DNA of 64,000 nt, from NCBI GenBank assembly GCA_947626135.1, contig CANQQZ010000009.1, positions 32,713 to 96,712 of the forward strand. Reading direction: 5' to 3'. This DNA comes from an uncultured Clostridia bacterium (lineage in GTDB: Bacteria > Bacillota > Clostridia > UBA1381). The notes under the pieces are model-generated. The model saw nothing but the letters and a program-made list of their open reading frames with translations. It did no database searches and had not been told where the DNA came from. The position numbers and the translations under genes were made by a program. Shown piece by piece: positions 26,139 through 35,508 of this stretch (position 1 is the stretch's first letter; every line of letters starts with the position of its first letter).

Positions 26139-27038
26139 TTAATCCCTGTCGGTCTCCCACTTTACAATCTCGCCCGTCGCGGCGTCAATCTCGGCGTCGT
26201 ATTCCATATCCCTCCTGCCGCTTGCGTTAACGGTGTAAAACTCCACCTCGTAAACCTGACGGCTGTGTTCACGGTCAAGCTTTATCTTTTCAAATCTTAC
26301 GCCGCTTTCCGCCAATCCCGCTTTTTCCAGCGCTATCGCCTTCGCCTGGTCCTCGGTGATCTGAGCGCCGCTCTGCGTACCGGTATTGCCGCTCTGAGCG
26401 CCTGCGCCGTCAGCCGATACCTGTCCGTTTTTCACGGGCTCGGTCTCATATTTTACGACCTCTCCCGTATTCGCGTCAACATCAATATCATACTCCGCCG
26501 CGTATGTGCCGTCCGCGTTTACTGTAAAGAACTCCATTTCGTACACGAGCCGCCCGTCGTCGCGGTCGAGACGGATATAATTGAATTTAAGCTCTCCCGC
26601 ATCCGCAAGTCCCGCCTTTTCAAGCGCGATCGCGCGCGCCTGCTCCTCCGTAAGCTTCGCGTCGGAAAGGCTGAACGCGCCGCCGGTATTTCCGGCGCTT
26701 CCGCTATTGCCGGGTACTATTACGTCCGCGTCCGTCACGGTCGTTCCCTCGTCCTTTAATTCTATTTTCTTTTGATCCTCATACCAATAAACCTTCTTAC
26801 CCATCAATTCGCCTATCGCGCGCACCGGAAGATATGTCGTTCCCTCATAAAGCACCGGGTCAACGACATCGCCGTTAACGTTTTTAAACACGCGCTCCTG
26901 TCCGTCAACCACGATCGTGAAATCCGGTCTGAGCTCCGCCGTAATCTGCGTAACCGCCGTCGCCGCGCACGCGCCTATAACCGCGCTCAGCGCGCACAGT
27001 CCGCATGCCGCGCCTACTGCCATCGTTTTTTTCTTCAT
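26139..27038 (-). CDS. Exported protein with stalk-like copper-amine-oxidase N domain and two PepSY domains
   Basis: The start chosen is the ATG at 27,036-27,038 (MKKKTMAVGAACGLCALSAV), which has GGAGAGG 8-9 nt upstream; the longer reading frame adds ten residues with no such site. The 299-aa product has a signal peptide or anchor, then a segment like the copper amine oxidase N-terminal domain (VLYEGTTYLPVRAIGELMGK). Two PepSY domains follow with EEQARAIALEKAGLA and EDQAKAIALEKAGLA and the VYEVEFYTV strand. PepSY domains occur in peptidase-inhibitory and cell-envelope proteins. The precise role is unknown. Confidence 0.85.
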   Translation of the reverse strand: MKKKTMAVGAACGLCALSAVIGACAATAVTQITAELRPDFTIVVDGQERVFKNVNGDVVDPVLYEGTTYLPVRAIGELMGKKVYWYEDQKKIELKDEGTTVTDADVIVPGNSGSAGNTGGAFSLSDAKLTEEQARAIALEKAGLADAGELKFNYIRLDRDDGRLVYEMEFFTVNADGTYAAEYDIDVDANTGEVVKYETEPVKNGQVSADGAGAQSGNTGTQSGAQITEDQAKAIALEKAGLAESGVRFEKIKLDREHSRQVYEVEFYTVNASGRRDMEYDAEIDAATGEIVKWETDRD

Positions 27039-27079
27039 CAATACCCTCTCCTTCTCAATAATACTCAAATTATATCTTA

Positions 27080-27108
27080 ATTATAGGATATACCCGCTGT
27101 TTTGTCAA
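27080..27108 (-). promoter_or_regulatory. Promoter of the PepSY gene
   Basis: On the minus strand TTGACA (27,103-27,108) and TATAAT (27,080-27,085), both perfect consensus, are separated by 17 bp. Confidence 0.85.
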
Positions 27109-27195
27109 TACGCTTTGCCTTCGGAGGGTGTAAACTTTTTATGTACAAATAATTTATAAATTGTGACTTAAATAAATTTATCACGTATATTATTC

Positions 27196-27224
27196 TTTAC
27201 TTTTTGCATTAATTATGGTATAAT
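27196..27224 (+). promoter_or_regulatory. Promoter of the GH112 gene
   Basis: TTTACT (27,196-27,201) and TATAAT (27,219-27,224) are separated by 17 bp. The -35 is weak, so an activator may be needed. AAGGAGAG precedes the ATG at 27,262. Confidence 0.6.
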
Positions 27225-27261
27225 TTACCCAAACAAAATATTTTGCAAAGGAGAGAGGCAT

Positions 27262-29403
27262 ATGGGAAAAACAAAGGGCGGCTTTACGCTGCCGGGCGAA
27301 AGCGGCTATGAGGAGCTTACGCTGCAAATGGCTGAAAAATGGGGCGCGGACGTAATCCGCGACTCGGACGGAACGGAGCTTTCGCCGGAAATTATAAACG
27401 CGGGCTACGGTATTTATTCGACCATCTGCATAATACGCGACCATAACGAATGGGCGAAAAAGAATCCCGACAAGCTTCAGCAGACGTTTCTTATGACCGA
27501 TCCGGTCGTCGCATCGGGCGATACCGTTACGATCGACCTGATGAAGGATTTCTTCGCGGAGCAATTCAAAATTAACGACAGCAGCGAATCAAAGGAATAC
27601 TGGCAGGTATTCGACCGTACAGCCGACAAGGAAATCACCGGCTGGACTTACTCTGACGGGAAGGTAACAATCAAAAACGCTCAGCCGTGGCATAAGTACA
27701 CTGTTAATTTCCTCGCCTGGAGAATATGGGAAGAAATATCAATGTACAATCACACGACCAACAACTGGGATAAGGAACACCTGATGCAGATCGATCCCCG
27801 CTATCCCGAAACCAGGGAATATATGCTCTCGTGGCTCAAAAACTGGTGCGAGACCCACCCCGCAACAACAGTGGTGCGCTTTACATCCATGTTTTACAAT
27901 TTCGTATGGATCTGGGGCTCGAATCCGCGCAACCAGCAGCGTTATTCCGACTGGGGCTCATATGATTTCACCGTTTCTCCCCCGGCGCTTAAGGAATTCG
28001 AAAAAAGGTACGGCTACCGAATCACGTCGGAGGATTTTATAAACAAGGGCAATCTCCATGCCACGCATATGCCGGCTCCGCAGTCAAAGCTTGACTGGAT
28101 GGAATTTATAAACGACTTTGTCGTTGATTTCGGAAAACAGCTCGTGGATATGGTCCATGAATACGGCAAGAAGGCTTATGTATTCTACGATGATTCGTGG
28201 GTAGGCGTTGAGCCGTGGGGCAAGAGATTTAAGGATTTCGGCTTCGACGGGCTGATAAAATGCGTATTCAACGGCTTTGAATGCCGTCTCTGCGCCGGAG
28301 TTGACGCTGTGGAAACGCACGAAATAAGGCTTCACCCATATCTGTTTCCTGTGGGTCTGGGCGGCGCGCCGACATTCGCGCCCGGCGGAAATCCCACAAG
28401 AGAAGCGCAGGGCTACTGGAAAAATGTCCGCCGCGCGCTGCTGCGTGAAAAGATAGACAGAATAGGTCTCGGCGGATATTTGTCACTGACGCTGCCGTTC
28501 CCTGATTTCAACGATTACATTGAGAAAATTTCCGATGAGTTCCGCGAAATACGCGATTTTCATACGGACGGCAAGCCATACATTCTCAAACCGCGCGTAG
28601 CTGTTCTCTCGTTCTGGGGCAGTCTGCGCTCATGGACATGCTCCGGGCACTATCACGAGCATCCTGAGGTTGATTTGATAAATGTGAACGAGGCTCTTTC
28701 CGGGCTTCCGCTTGACGTGAAGTTCATAAGCTTCGACGATTTAAAGGAAAAGGGACTTGACGGCTACGATGTTGTTATTAACGCCGGATTCGCGGGAAGC
28801 GCGTGGTCGGGCGGCAGCGAGTGGGCTGACGTGAAGGTAATCGAAACGCTCACAAAATGGGTTTATAACGGCGGCGTATTTATAGGCGTAAACGAGCCCT
28901 CCGCTCTGTCCGGCGGCGACACGTTCTTCAAAATGGCTCATGTGCTCGGCGTTGACAAGGACATGGGTGAAAAAATATGCCACGGCAGATATTCGTTTGA
29001 TGTCGAAAACCCGAGCATAGTCGTTGACGGCACAAAAATCGACCCGAGACGCGGCATTTATCTTACCGACAGCGACACAAAGGTGCTCATGGCTGACGAT
29101 ATACACCCGCTTATAACAACGCATCCGTTCGGCAAGGGACAGGGCGTTTATCTCGCGTCGTTTAAGCACGGCGAGCCGAATAACCGCACTCTGTTAAACC
29201 TTATACTATCGGCAGCGGGCGAGGATTTGAACCAGAATTATCTGACCGATAATCCGTACACCGAATGCTGCTATTATCCGGCTGATAAGAAGCTCGTTGT
29301 TATCAACAACTCAGATAAGGAACAGACCGTGACGGTTAACACCGAATCCGGCGTAAAAACATTTACCATAGCCGGCTTCGACTCCGAAATCACTGAGCTG
29401 TAA
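27262..29403 (+). CDS. 1,3-beta-galactosyl-N-acetylhexosamine phosphorylase (GH112)
   Basis: This 713-aa protein has the full GH112 layout. The start KGGFTLPGESGYEELTLQMA, then WGADVIRDSDGTELSPEI, and VVRFTSMFYNFVWIW are signatures of the family; the TIM-barrel is followed by a Rossmann-like domain and a C-terminal beta domain. It phosphorolyses galacto-N-biose or lacto-N-biose to galactose 1-phosphate and the N-acetylhexosamine in the cytoplasm, a route for mucin or milk glycans. It stands alone, without the GNB transporter or the nahK/galT genes found beside it in bifidobacteria, so uptake must be encoded elsewhere. Confidence 0.92.
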   Translation: MGKTKGGFTLPGESGYEELTLQMAEKWGADVIRDSDGTELSPEIINAGYGIYSTICIIRDHNEWAKKNPDKLQQTFLMTDPVVASGDTVTIDLMKDFFAEQFKINDSSESKEYWQVFDRTADKEITGWTYSDGKVTIKNAQPWHKYTVNFLAWRIWEEISMYNHTTNNWDKEHLMQIDPRYPETREYMLSWLKNWCETHPATTVVRFTSMFYNFVWIWGSNPRNQQRYSDWGSYDFTVSPPALKEFEKRYGYRITSEDFINKGNLHATHMPAPQSKLDWMEFINDFVVDFGKQLVDMVHEYGKKAYVFYDDSWVGVEPWGKRFKDFGFDGLIKCVFNGFECRLCAGVDAVETHEIRLHPYLFPVGLGGAPTFAPGGNPTREAQGYWKNVRRALLREKIDRIGLGGYLSLTLPFPDFNDYIEKISDEFREIRDFHTDGKPYILKPRVAVLSFWGSLRSWTCSGHYHEHPEVDLINVNEALSGLPLDVKFISFDDLKEKGLDGYDVVINAGFAGSAWSGGSEWADVKVIETLTKWVYNGGVFIGVNEPSALSGGDTFFKMAHVLGVDKDMGEKICHGRYSFDVENPSIVVDGTKIDPRRGIYLTDSDTKVLMADDIHPLITTHPFGKGQGVYLASFKHGEPNNRTLLNLILSAAGEDLNQNYLTDNPYTECCYYPADKKLVVINNSDKEQTVTVNTESGVKTFTIAGFDSEITEL

Positions 29404-29430
29404 GGGCTGTCTCAAAAAGGATTATTCAAT

Positions 29431-29466
29431 AAAGGACCGTTCACTTCAATAGACGGTCCTTTTTTC
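29431..29466 (+). terminator. Terminator after the GH112 gene
   Basis: AAAGGACCGT pairs with ACGGTCCTTT around a 11-nt loop and is followed by TTT. It lies 28 nt past the stop codon. Confidence 0.85.
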
Positions 29467-29497
29467 CGGGATATTTTTTTATAATCGAAAAAAAGTA

Positions 29498-29526
29498 TTG
29501 ACTTTAGCGCGATAAAGTGGTAAAAT
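29498..29526 (+). promoter_or_regulatory. Promoter of the amino-acid binding-protein gene
   Basis: TTGACT (29,498-29,503) and TAAAAT (29,521-29,526) are separated by 17 bp. Confidence 0.75.
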
Positions 29527-29590
29527 ACCAAATGTTTTAAAGGGACGTTATATCTCGTCCCGAAATTATAAATTTTGGAGGTCATTGAAA

Positions 29591-30496
29591 ATGAAAAAAT
29601 TGATTGGTTTGCTTGCGGCGGCGATGCTTATTCCGGCGCTCGCTTCATGCGGCGGTTCGCAGCAGGCGGACACGACGGGCGCTGACACGGCTGCCGATAC
29701 GACGGCGGCGGAAAGCGACTGGGCGCAGGTACAGGAGAAGGGCGTTCTCACGATAGGCGTTACGAATTATCCGCCTATGAACTATCTCGACGACAACGGC
29801 AACTGGACCGGATTTGATACGGAATTCGCGCAGGCGGTAGCCGAAGAGCTGGGAATAGACGTTACGTTTACCGAAATCAGCTGGGACGCGAAGGAAACAG
29901 AGCTTGCCTCAAGAAATATCGACGCTCTCTGGAACGGCATGTGCATCACTCCCGAGCGCGAAGAGGCATGGGAGATTACAACCCCGTATATGTACAACAC
30001 TCAGGCTATGGTTATGAAGGCTGACAGAGAGGCTGAGATTATGGCTGACGTAGCCGGAAAGAATGTCGTTTCCGAAGCGGGCTCTACCGGCGAGGAAAAG
30101 GTGACCGGAAAGATGGACGACGCAAACGACCCGACTGTCGAGGTTATCGCGGCTGATTATTTCAAGGACGCAAATTACACCGGCGTAAGCAACATGGCGA
30201 CGGCGCTCATGGACGTCCAGAACGGTATCGCGGATATCGCTGTTGTTGACTCTGTAATCGCGGAGGGTATGATAAACGGCGACGGCTCGTCTCTTACAGA
30301 CCTTGTTATCAACACCGACAACAAGTTCGGCGACCAGTGGTTTGGCGCGGCATTCAGAAAGGGCAGCGATATATGCCCAATGGTTAACGAGGCTATGAAG
30401 AAGCTCGTTGACAACGGAAAGCTTATGGAGCTTGCTCAGAAGTACGGTCTTACCGAGAGCGTACAGAAGGCTATGGATCATAACGCGGCGCAGTAA
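29591..30496 (+). CDS. Amino-acid ABC transporter substrate-binding lipoprotein
   Basis: The ATG at 29,591 is chosen because GGAGG lies about 9 nt upstream; a TTG two codons earlier is less likely. The 301-aa product has a lipoprotein signal with lipobox LASC, a short Ala/Asp/Thr-rich spacer, then a family-3 binding protein (GVLTIGVTNYPPMNYLDDNG, GFDTEFAQAVAEELG, WDAKETELASRNIDALWNGM). It would deliver a polar amino acid to the HisM-type permease encoded at 32,064. It is separated from the rest of the transporter by a MITE-like element and a dehydrogenase gene. Confidence 0.9.
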   Translation: MKKLIGLLAAAMLIPALASCGGSQQADTTGADTAADTTAAESDWAQVQEKGVLTIGVTNYPPMNYLDDNGNWTGFDTEFAQAVAEELGIDVTFTEISWDAKETELASRNIDALWNGMCITPEREEAWEITTPYMYNTQAMVMKADREAEIMADVAGKNVVSEAGSTGEEKVTGKMDDANDPTVEVIAADYFKDANYTGVSNMATALMDVQNGIADIAVVDSVIAEGMINGDGSSLTDLVINTDNKFGDQWFGAAFRKGSDICPMVNEAMKKLVDNGKLMELAQKYGLTESVQKAMDHNAAQ

Positions 30497-30551
30497 TTCT
30501 TGATTTAAGGGGCGGGGCAAATAGCCCCGCCCTTATATATTTTTGGAGAGA

Positions 30552-30966
30552 TAAATTTTAGTTTATCGCACTTTTGCATATGGTGGCGCTCAACTAAGGC
30601 CCCTTGTCAAAGGGGGCTGTCAGCGTAGCTGACTGGGGGATTCCATAATTACAACAAATCGCTCAAATGTGTGGTTTTCTGTAAAAATGAATCCCTCCAC
30701 CGCCTGCGGCGGTCCCCCTCCCTTTGACAAGGGAGGCTCTCGCCCGCCATATGCGATTTCTGCTCACGGTAGCGCTCCGCTTGCGCCCCTTGTTAAAGGG
30801 GAGAGGGCCAACGAAGTTGGCGAGGGGATTTCGCAATTACAACAAATCGCTTAAATATGCGATTTTCTGTACACATAAATCCCTCCACCGCCTTCGGCGG
30901 TCCCCCTCCCTTTGACAAGGGAGGCTTGCACCCGCCGTTTATGTTATCCCGATAAACTAAAATTTA
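30552..30966. mobile_element. 415-bp MITE-like element with 17-bp terminal inverted repeats
   Basis: TAAATTTTAGTTTATCG at 30,552-30,568 is repeated exactly in inverse at 30,950-30,966. If the outer TA is a target duplication, the ends fit an IS630/mariner-type MITE. The inside has no gene; it contains two copies of a pair of blocks: a CCCCTTGTCAAAGGGG block (30,598 and 30,786) followed by a TCCCTCCACCGCC...GACAAGGGAGGC block (30,690-30,738 and 30,871-30,926) in the opposite sense, so the transcript would fold into long hairpins. I recall similar GACAAGGGAGGC repeats scattered in Clostridia. It fills most of the 496-bp gap between the binding protein and the dehydrogenase. Confidence 0.75.
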
Positions 30967-30992
30967 CATTATAACATAAAGGATAGAATCAT

Positions 30993-32060
30993 ATGACAAA
31001 CTGTAATTTTGCCGGGTACACAATCGGCGCGGACGCGTATGATGCGATTGAAGCCATATGCGCGCCGCTGGGCAGGCGCGCGCTTATAATCGGCGGTGAA
31101 ACGGCGCTGTCAAAAGCGCGGGAGAAGCTTTTGCCGGCAATGAACGCATTTGAAATAATAGACTGCGTTATTTACGGCAAGGAGTGTTACCGCGCGCGTA
31201 TCGCGGAATTAGCCGATACATACAAAAACAGCGGCGCGGATTTTGTTGTCGGCGTCGGCGGCGGAAAAGCTATCGACACCGCCAAATGCGTCGCGGACAC
31301 GCTGAAAATCCCGGTTGTGACAGCGCCCACAATCGCGTCCACATGCGCGGCTTCGTCGGCGCTCGCCGTAATTTACGACGAGAACCACACATACGAAGGA
31401 TTTTGGTATCTGCCTCGCCCGGCGCATCATTGCTTCATCGACACGGATATAATAGTAAACGCGCCGGATATGTATTTCCGCGCGGGGATAGGCGATACGC
31501 TCGCGAAATTTTATGAGGTTGAATTCTCTGCACGCGGACGAAATACGGCTTTTCAGGACGACCTGGGCATTTCGATAAGCCGGATGAGCCGCGAGCCGCT
31601 TATGCGGCGCGCTGTTCAGGCGTATGCCGACTGCCGCAACCATGTTATAACGGCGGATTTTGAGGAAACGGCGCTGATAATTCTCGTGAGCACGGGCATG
31701 GTAAGCATGCTCATTGACGAGGGCTTTAACGGAGCTATGGCGCACGCGCTGTTCTACGGGCTCACCGTGCTGCCGGGATTCGAGGAAAAATTTCTCCACG
31801 GCGACGTTGTGGGATACTGCGTAATGGTTCAATGCGCGCTCGACGGCGATATTAACGAGGCGAAAAAAATCAGCCGCCTGCTGTATGAGCTGGGCGTGGA
31901 AACGACGCTCTCCGGGCGCGGGATAAGGGTCGATTACAATTATCTGCTTCCGGTGCTGACAGCAGCGGTAAACGACCCGGATATGCGGGTGATACCGTAT
32001 AAAATCACGCCGGAGATGATTTTCAGGGCAATATTGGAAATAGAGGATTTGGAGGTATAA
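30993..32060 (+). CDS. Iron-containing alcohol dehydrogenase family protein, GldA-like
   Basis: This 355-aa protein fits the glycerol dehydrogenase/iron-ADH family. NAD-binding is marked by GGGKAIDTAKCVAD (GGGxxxDxAK), and metal ligands would be the Asp of GIGDTLAKFYE and His residues in MAHALFYGL and KFLHGDVVGY. These enzymes oxidize glycerol or related alcohols, but the substrate is open. The stop is followed 3 nt later by the amino-acid permease start, so it is co-transcribed with transporter genes, an odd pairing that hints at amino-acid-derived or amino-alcohol substrates (inference). Confidence 0.85.
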   Translation: MTNCNFAGYTIGADAYDAIEAICAPLGRRALIIGGETALSKAREKLLPAMNAFEIIDCVIYGKECYRARIAELADTYKNSGADFVVGVGGGKAIDTAKCVADTLKIPVVTAPTIASTCAASSALAVIYDENHTYEGFWYLPRPAHHCFIDTDIIVNAPDMYFRAGIGDTLAKFYEVEFSARGRNTAFQDDLGISISRMSREPLMRRAVQAYADCRNHVITADFEETALIILVSTGMVSMLIDEGFNGAMAHALFYGLTVLPGFEEKFLHGDVVGYCVMVQCALDGDINEAKKISRLLYELGVETTLSGRGIRVDYNYLLPVLTAAVNDPDMRVIPYKITPEMIFRAILEIEDLEV

Positions 32061-32063
32061 TAA

Positions 32064-32696
32064 ATGAATGCATGGCAAAGCCTTTTGAACGGATTCGGCG
32101 TAAACTGTATGCTGTTCGCCGTGACGCTTGTGCTGGCAGTGCCGCTGGGGCTTATAATAACTCTCGGCACAATGGCGAAGTTTAAGCCGCTGAAATGGGT
32201 AATGAAAACATTTGTATGGATAATCCGCGGCACACCGCTTATGCTTCAGCTTTTTGTCGCGCTATACGCGCCGGGGCTTTTCGGACACCCGATGTCAAGC
32301 CGTATGACCGCCGCGCTTATCGCGCTTGTGATAAACTACGCGGCATATTTTTCGGAAATATTCCGCGGCGGAATAGAGAGCATACCCGTCGGGCAATATG
32401 AAGCGGGGCAGGTTCTCGGGCTTACAAAGGTTCAGGTATTCTTTAAAATCGTACTGTTTCAGGTTATAAAGCGCATAACTCCCGCAATGGGCAACGAGAT
32501 AATAACTCTCGTAAAGGATACGGCTCTGGCGAGAGTTATCGGCATAACGGAAATACTTATGAGCGCGTCGCGATTCGCGGCGAGCGGCGTAATATGGCCG
32601 CTGTTCGCGTCGGGACTCTATTTCCTGGCGTTCACCGCGCTGCTTTCCGCGCTGCTCTCATACGCGGAGAAACGGCTTAATTATTATCAGGGTTAA
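32064..32696 (+). CDS. Amino-acid ABC transporter permease, HisM/GlnP type
   Basis: This 210-aa membrane protein has about five hydrophobic segments. The family motif RGTPLMLQLFVALYAP and the EAA loop EAGQVLGLTKVQVFFKIVL are present, followed by PAMGNEIITLVKDTALARV, all standard for polar-amino-acid permeases. It lies between the dehydrogenase gene (3 nt) and the ATPase gene (15 nt). Confidence 0.93.
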   Translation: MNAWQSLLNGFGVNCMLFAVTLVLAVPLGLIITLGTMAKFKPLKWVMKTFVWIIRGTPLMLQLFVALYAPGLFGHPMSSRMTAALIALVINYAAYFSEIFRGGIESIPVGQYEAGQVLGLTKVQVFFKIVLFQVIKRITPAMGNEIITLVKDTALARVIGITEILMSASRFAASGVIWPLFASGLYFLAFTALLSALLSYAEKRLNYYQG

Positions 32697-32711
32697 GGAG
32701 GCGCGTTAAAA

Positions 32712-33497
32712 ATGAGTATTCTTGATGTAAAAAATATGCATAAAAGCTTTGGCAATACCGAGGTTTTAAACGGCGTAGGCTTTTCGATGGAGCAGGGCGA
32801 GGTCATCTCGATTTTAGGCTCCTCCGGCAGCGGCAAAACCACGCTTCTGCGGTGTATCAACTTCCTTGAGCGCGCCGATGAGGGACAGATTTACGTTGAG
32901 GGCAATCTTGTGTTCGATGCGGCGGAAACAAAAAATCGCAGCGCGGCGCAAATAAGAAAGGCGCAGCTTAATTTCGGCATGGTGTTCCAGCAGTTCAACC
33001 TGTTCCCGCAGTACAGCGTGCTTGAAAACATTACACTCGCGCCGAAGCTGCTGGCAAAAGAGCGCGGGGATTTTAAAAGCAATAAGAAGGAAATTTTCTC
33101 TGAGATCGAAAAAAACGCACTGGAGCTGATTGACCGTGTCGGGCTGGCGGAAAAGGTCAATAATTACCCGTGCGAACTGTCCGGCGGTCAGCAGCAAAGG
33201 GTGTCAATAGCGCGCGCGCTGGCGCTCAATCCGAAAATATTGCTGTTTGACGAGCCAACGTCGGCGCTTGACCCGGAGCTTACCGGTGAAATTCTAAAGG
33301 TCATACGCGCGCTTGCCGACCAGAATATGACAATGATAATAGTTACGCACGAGATTGGATTCGCTAAAAACGTATCTGACAGGATTATCTTTATGGACAG
33401 AGGCGTAGTGGCGGAGGAGGGTTCTCCGGAGGACGTCATAGACCACCCGAAAAACGAACGAACCAAGGAATTTTTAAGCCTTGTGGACAGGAAATAA
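32712..33497 (+). CDS. Amino-acid ABC transporter ATP-binding protein
   Basis: This 261-aa ATPase has Walker [11 protein letters not shown], signature LSGGQQQRV, Walker [13 protein letters not shown] and switch His in IVTHEIGFA. It is the GlnQ/HisP type with [18 protein letters not shown]. An insertion around residues 115-135 ([19 protein letters not shown]) lengthens the helical domain compared with the usual 240-aa form. With the permease and binding protein it forms a complete importer. Confidence 0.93.
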   Translation: MSILDVKNMHKSFGNTEVLNGVGFSMEQGEVISILGSSGSGKTTLLRCINFLERADEGQIYVEGNLVFDAAETKNRSAAQIRKAQLNFGMVFQQFNLFPQYSVLENITLAPKLLAKERGDFKSNKKEIFSEIEKNALELIDRVGLAEKVNNYPCELSGGQQQRVSIARALALNPKILLFDEPTSALDPELTGEILKVIRALADQNMTMIIVTHEIGFAKNVSDRIIFMDRGVVAEEGSPEDVIDHPKNERTKEFLSLVDRK

Positions 33498-33550
33498 AAA
33501 ACCGCGCCTCGATGGCATAACATATTATGGCAGGCTGTCGGACAGGGTTT

Positions 33551-33591
33551 GAGAAAAGGCATATCGCTTGAATTGCGATATGCCTTTTCTC
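33551..33591. terminator. Bidirectional terminator between convergent ATPase and BlaR1-type genes
   Basis: A perfect 17-bp stem, GAGAAAAGGCATATCGC with its complement, surrounds a 7-nt loop. T-rich arms occur on both strands, suited to end transcripts from both sides. Confidence 0.75.
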
Positions 33592-33648
33592 GCATATGTA
33601 TGTTTTTACCGTCGTCAATTCGTCTGTCAAATGCCGTCCGCTCTGCTG

Positions 33649-35505
33649 TTAACGGTTTACAAGGCTGCCGCCGAAGGATTTTATCAGATTCCCATCCTCA
33701 TCAACCCTGACATCTGTTATGCTTTCCCAACCGGTTATTAAGTAGCTGAAGTCAGCTTGCTCGGTCAGATATACTTTCCAATGGACAAATTTATTATCCT
33801 CTTTTCGCTGCTCTCCTGTCGGCGTTGTATTGTCGGTATATTCCGTATAAAACTCCGCACTGATTTGATTTAAAGAATCTTTCGTGTAATCAACTGTTAT
33901 TTCGCTGACAATTTTTTGTGGAGAAAAAATAGTATCGTCATGGTAAAAGCCCGCTATTTTATCAGAGCAATATCTGTCTGCTTGTTCATACTGAGAAAGC
34001 CCGATATTTTTGAAAAACTGGTCAACCGTATATTGGGGCGTACTGTTTTCGTATGGACTGGTGACTACGACGCGAACATTATCGGCGACAAAGCTTCCGT
34101 TTTTGTCATATATCGTATAATCAATAAAATATTTTATGTCAAGCATACAAAGGGCATAGGAATACGGAATATACGTTACATCGTTTCTCAAAATCGGCGC
34201 ATTGTTCATTTCACGGGTCGCCCGGCTATTCGGTAATTCGCCGCTAGGATTATATATCACCTGTGCCGCACCGATTTCCAGTTCGTATCTGTCATCGGCT
34301 TCGTCGTAATTGTCGCCGAAATACACCGTAATTTTTCCGTCGTCATAGCCGATATAGGCGGTTTCATCCTCCATTGCGCCAACCTTTTCAAAGGTTTCCC
34401 GTAGAGGCACATATACCTCGTCGTTCTCGATAAACGGCGGATTTTCAAGCTCTATTTTTTCGCCGTTATTCAAAATTTCAATGGTGTAATCGTCCGCTGC
34501 GAGGTCAGACAGCACGCCGCTTGCAAATACCGTTGTGGACAGTAAAAATACTGCAATGACCGCTGATACTACCGACATGATTTTACTGATTTTCTTTTTA
34601 TTTTTCATCATTTTCAGTCTCCTTTTGATTATTTTTTTACTTCCCGCCATTCCCGTTGTCAAGGGAATAGCTTTTGTTTTGCACGCGGAGAGCATGGAAA
34701 GGATAGTATCAACATAGCTTATTTCTTCCTCGTTGTTCATCTCGGCAATGACCGACATATCACAGGAAATTTCACATTCCGTATTGATTTGCCGCACCGC
34801 ATACCAAACGACGGGGTTAAACCAATGAATGCATTTCACCAACGCGGCAAACCATTTATACAGAATATCCCTTCGCTTTAGGTGCGTTGTTTCGTGGCGG
34901 AGAATGTTGTGAAGCTGCGCCTCCGTAAACGTCCTTTTCGGCAAAATCAGCGCAGAACGGAACACACCTGTCATAAACGGCACACTCACAGCGCCGCACG
35001 ACAGGACGCGGACCTTTTTGTCCGTGTATTGACGAAGCTCCGGGCAGGTGATTTCCACTGAATTTTTACGGATTTTTCGGCACAGCAGAGCATACCCGAC
35101 CAAATACCACAGCAGAAATGCACATGCGCCCGTCAGCCACACAATGCAAAGGACCTTTTGACCGCTGCCGACAATCATCTGTCGCAGCAGCTCCACTTTG
35201 CCCGGCGCGGCGGTTTGCATTGTCGGCGTATGTCCGATTTCCCGCATCTCCGGCTCGGTTTCCGCTGTTTGTGAAATCTCCCGCGTCTGCTGCGCATATA
35301 GTACAGGCGGCGCAGTCATATTGCTTTGCGGCAGCGAAATCCGTACCGGTAAAATCAGCGCCGCAAGCACGGCAAGCCAGATGTAATACTGCCAGCCATA
35401 CCCGAAATGCCTTCTTGTGACGGGACGCAGCAGCAGGATTATTCCCGCAAGCGCCGAGCCCGCAAGGGAGGTGATGAAAAGAGCTGTCAATATCTCGCCT
35501 GTCAT
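33649..35505 (-). CDS. BlaR1-type M56 metallopeptidase with copper-amine-oxidase-like and NTF2-like sensor part
   Basis: This 618-aa membrane protein has four membrane segments and a zinc-peptidase motif HETTH (204-208) in ILRHETTHLKRRDILYKW. In BlaR1/MecR1 the peptidase is activated by a sensor and leads to cleavage of the partner repressor. Here the usual penicillin-binding sensor is replaced: after a final membrane segment near 310-333 comes a copper amine oxidase N-domain-like region (VYVPLRETFEKVGA, about 340-470), then about 130 residues resembling a NTF2-like/DUF4829 domain. The ligand is unknown. The gene starts 3 nt after the BlaI-type repressor stop codon. Confidence 0.85.
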   Translation of the reverse strand: MTGEILTALFITSLAGSALAGIILLLRPVTRRHFGYGWQYYIWLAVLAALILPVRISLPQSNMTAPPVLYAQQTREISQTAETEPEMREIGHTPTMQTAAPGKVELLRQMIVGSGQKVLCIVWLTGACAFLLWYLVGYALLCRKIRKNSVEITCPELRQYTDKKVRVLSCGAVSVPFMTGVFRSALILPKRTFTEAQLHNILRHETTHLKRRDILYKWFAALVKCIHWFNPVVWYAVRQINTECEISCDMSVIAEMNNEEEISYVDTILSMLSACKTKAIPLTTGMAGSKKIIKRRLKMMKNKKKISKIMSVVSAVIAVFLLSTTVFASGVLSDLAADDYTIEILNNGEKIELENPPFIENDEVYVPLRETFEKVGAMEDETAYIGYDDGKITVYFGDNYDEADDRYELEIGAAQVIYNPSGELPNSRATREMNNAPILRNDVTYIPYSYALCMLDIKYFIDYTIYDKNGSFVADNVRVVVTSPYENSTPQYTVDQFFKNIGLSQYEQADRYCSDKIAGFYHDDTIFSPQKIVSEITVDYTKDSLNQISAEFYTEYTDNTTPTGEQRKEDNKFVHWKVYLTEQADFSYLITGWESITDVRVDEDGNLIKSFGGSLVNR

Positions 35506-35508
35506 CGT

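Noticed and set aside
33649-35505. Reading the M56 protein as a beta-lactam sensor
   Set aside because: No penicillin-binding domain follows the peptidase; the C-terminal part has different domains.
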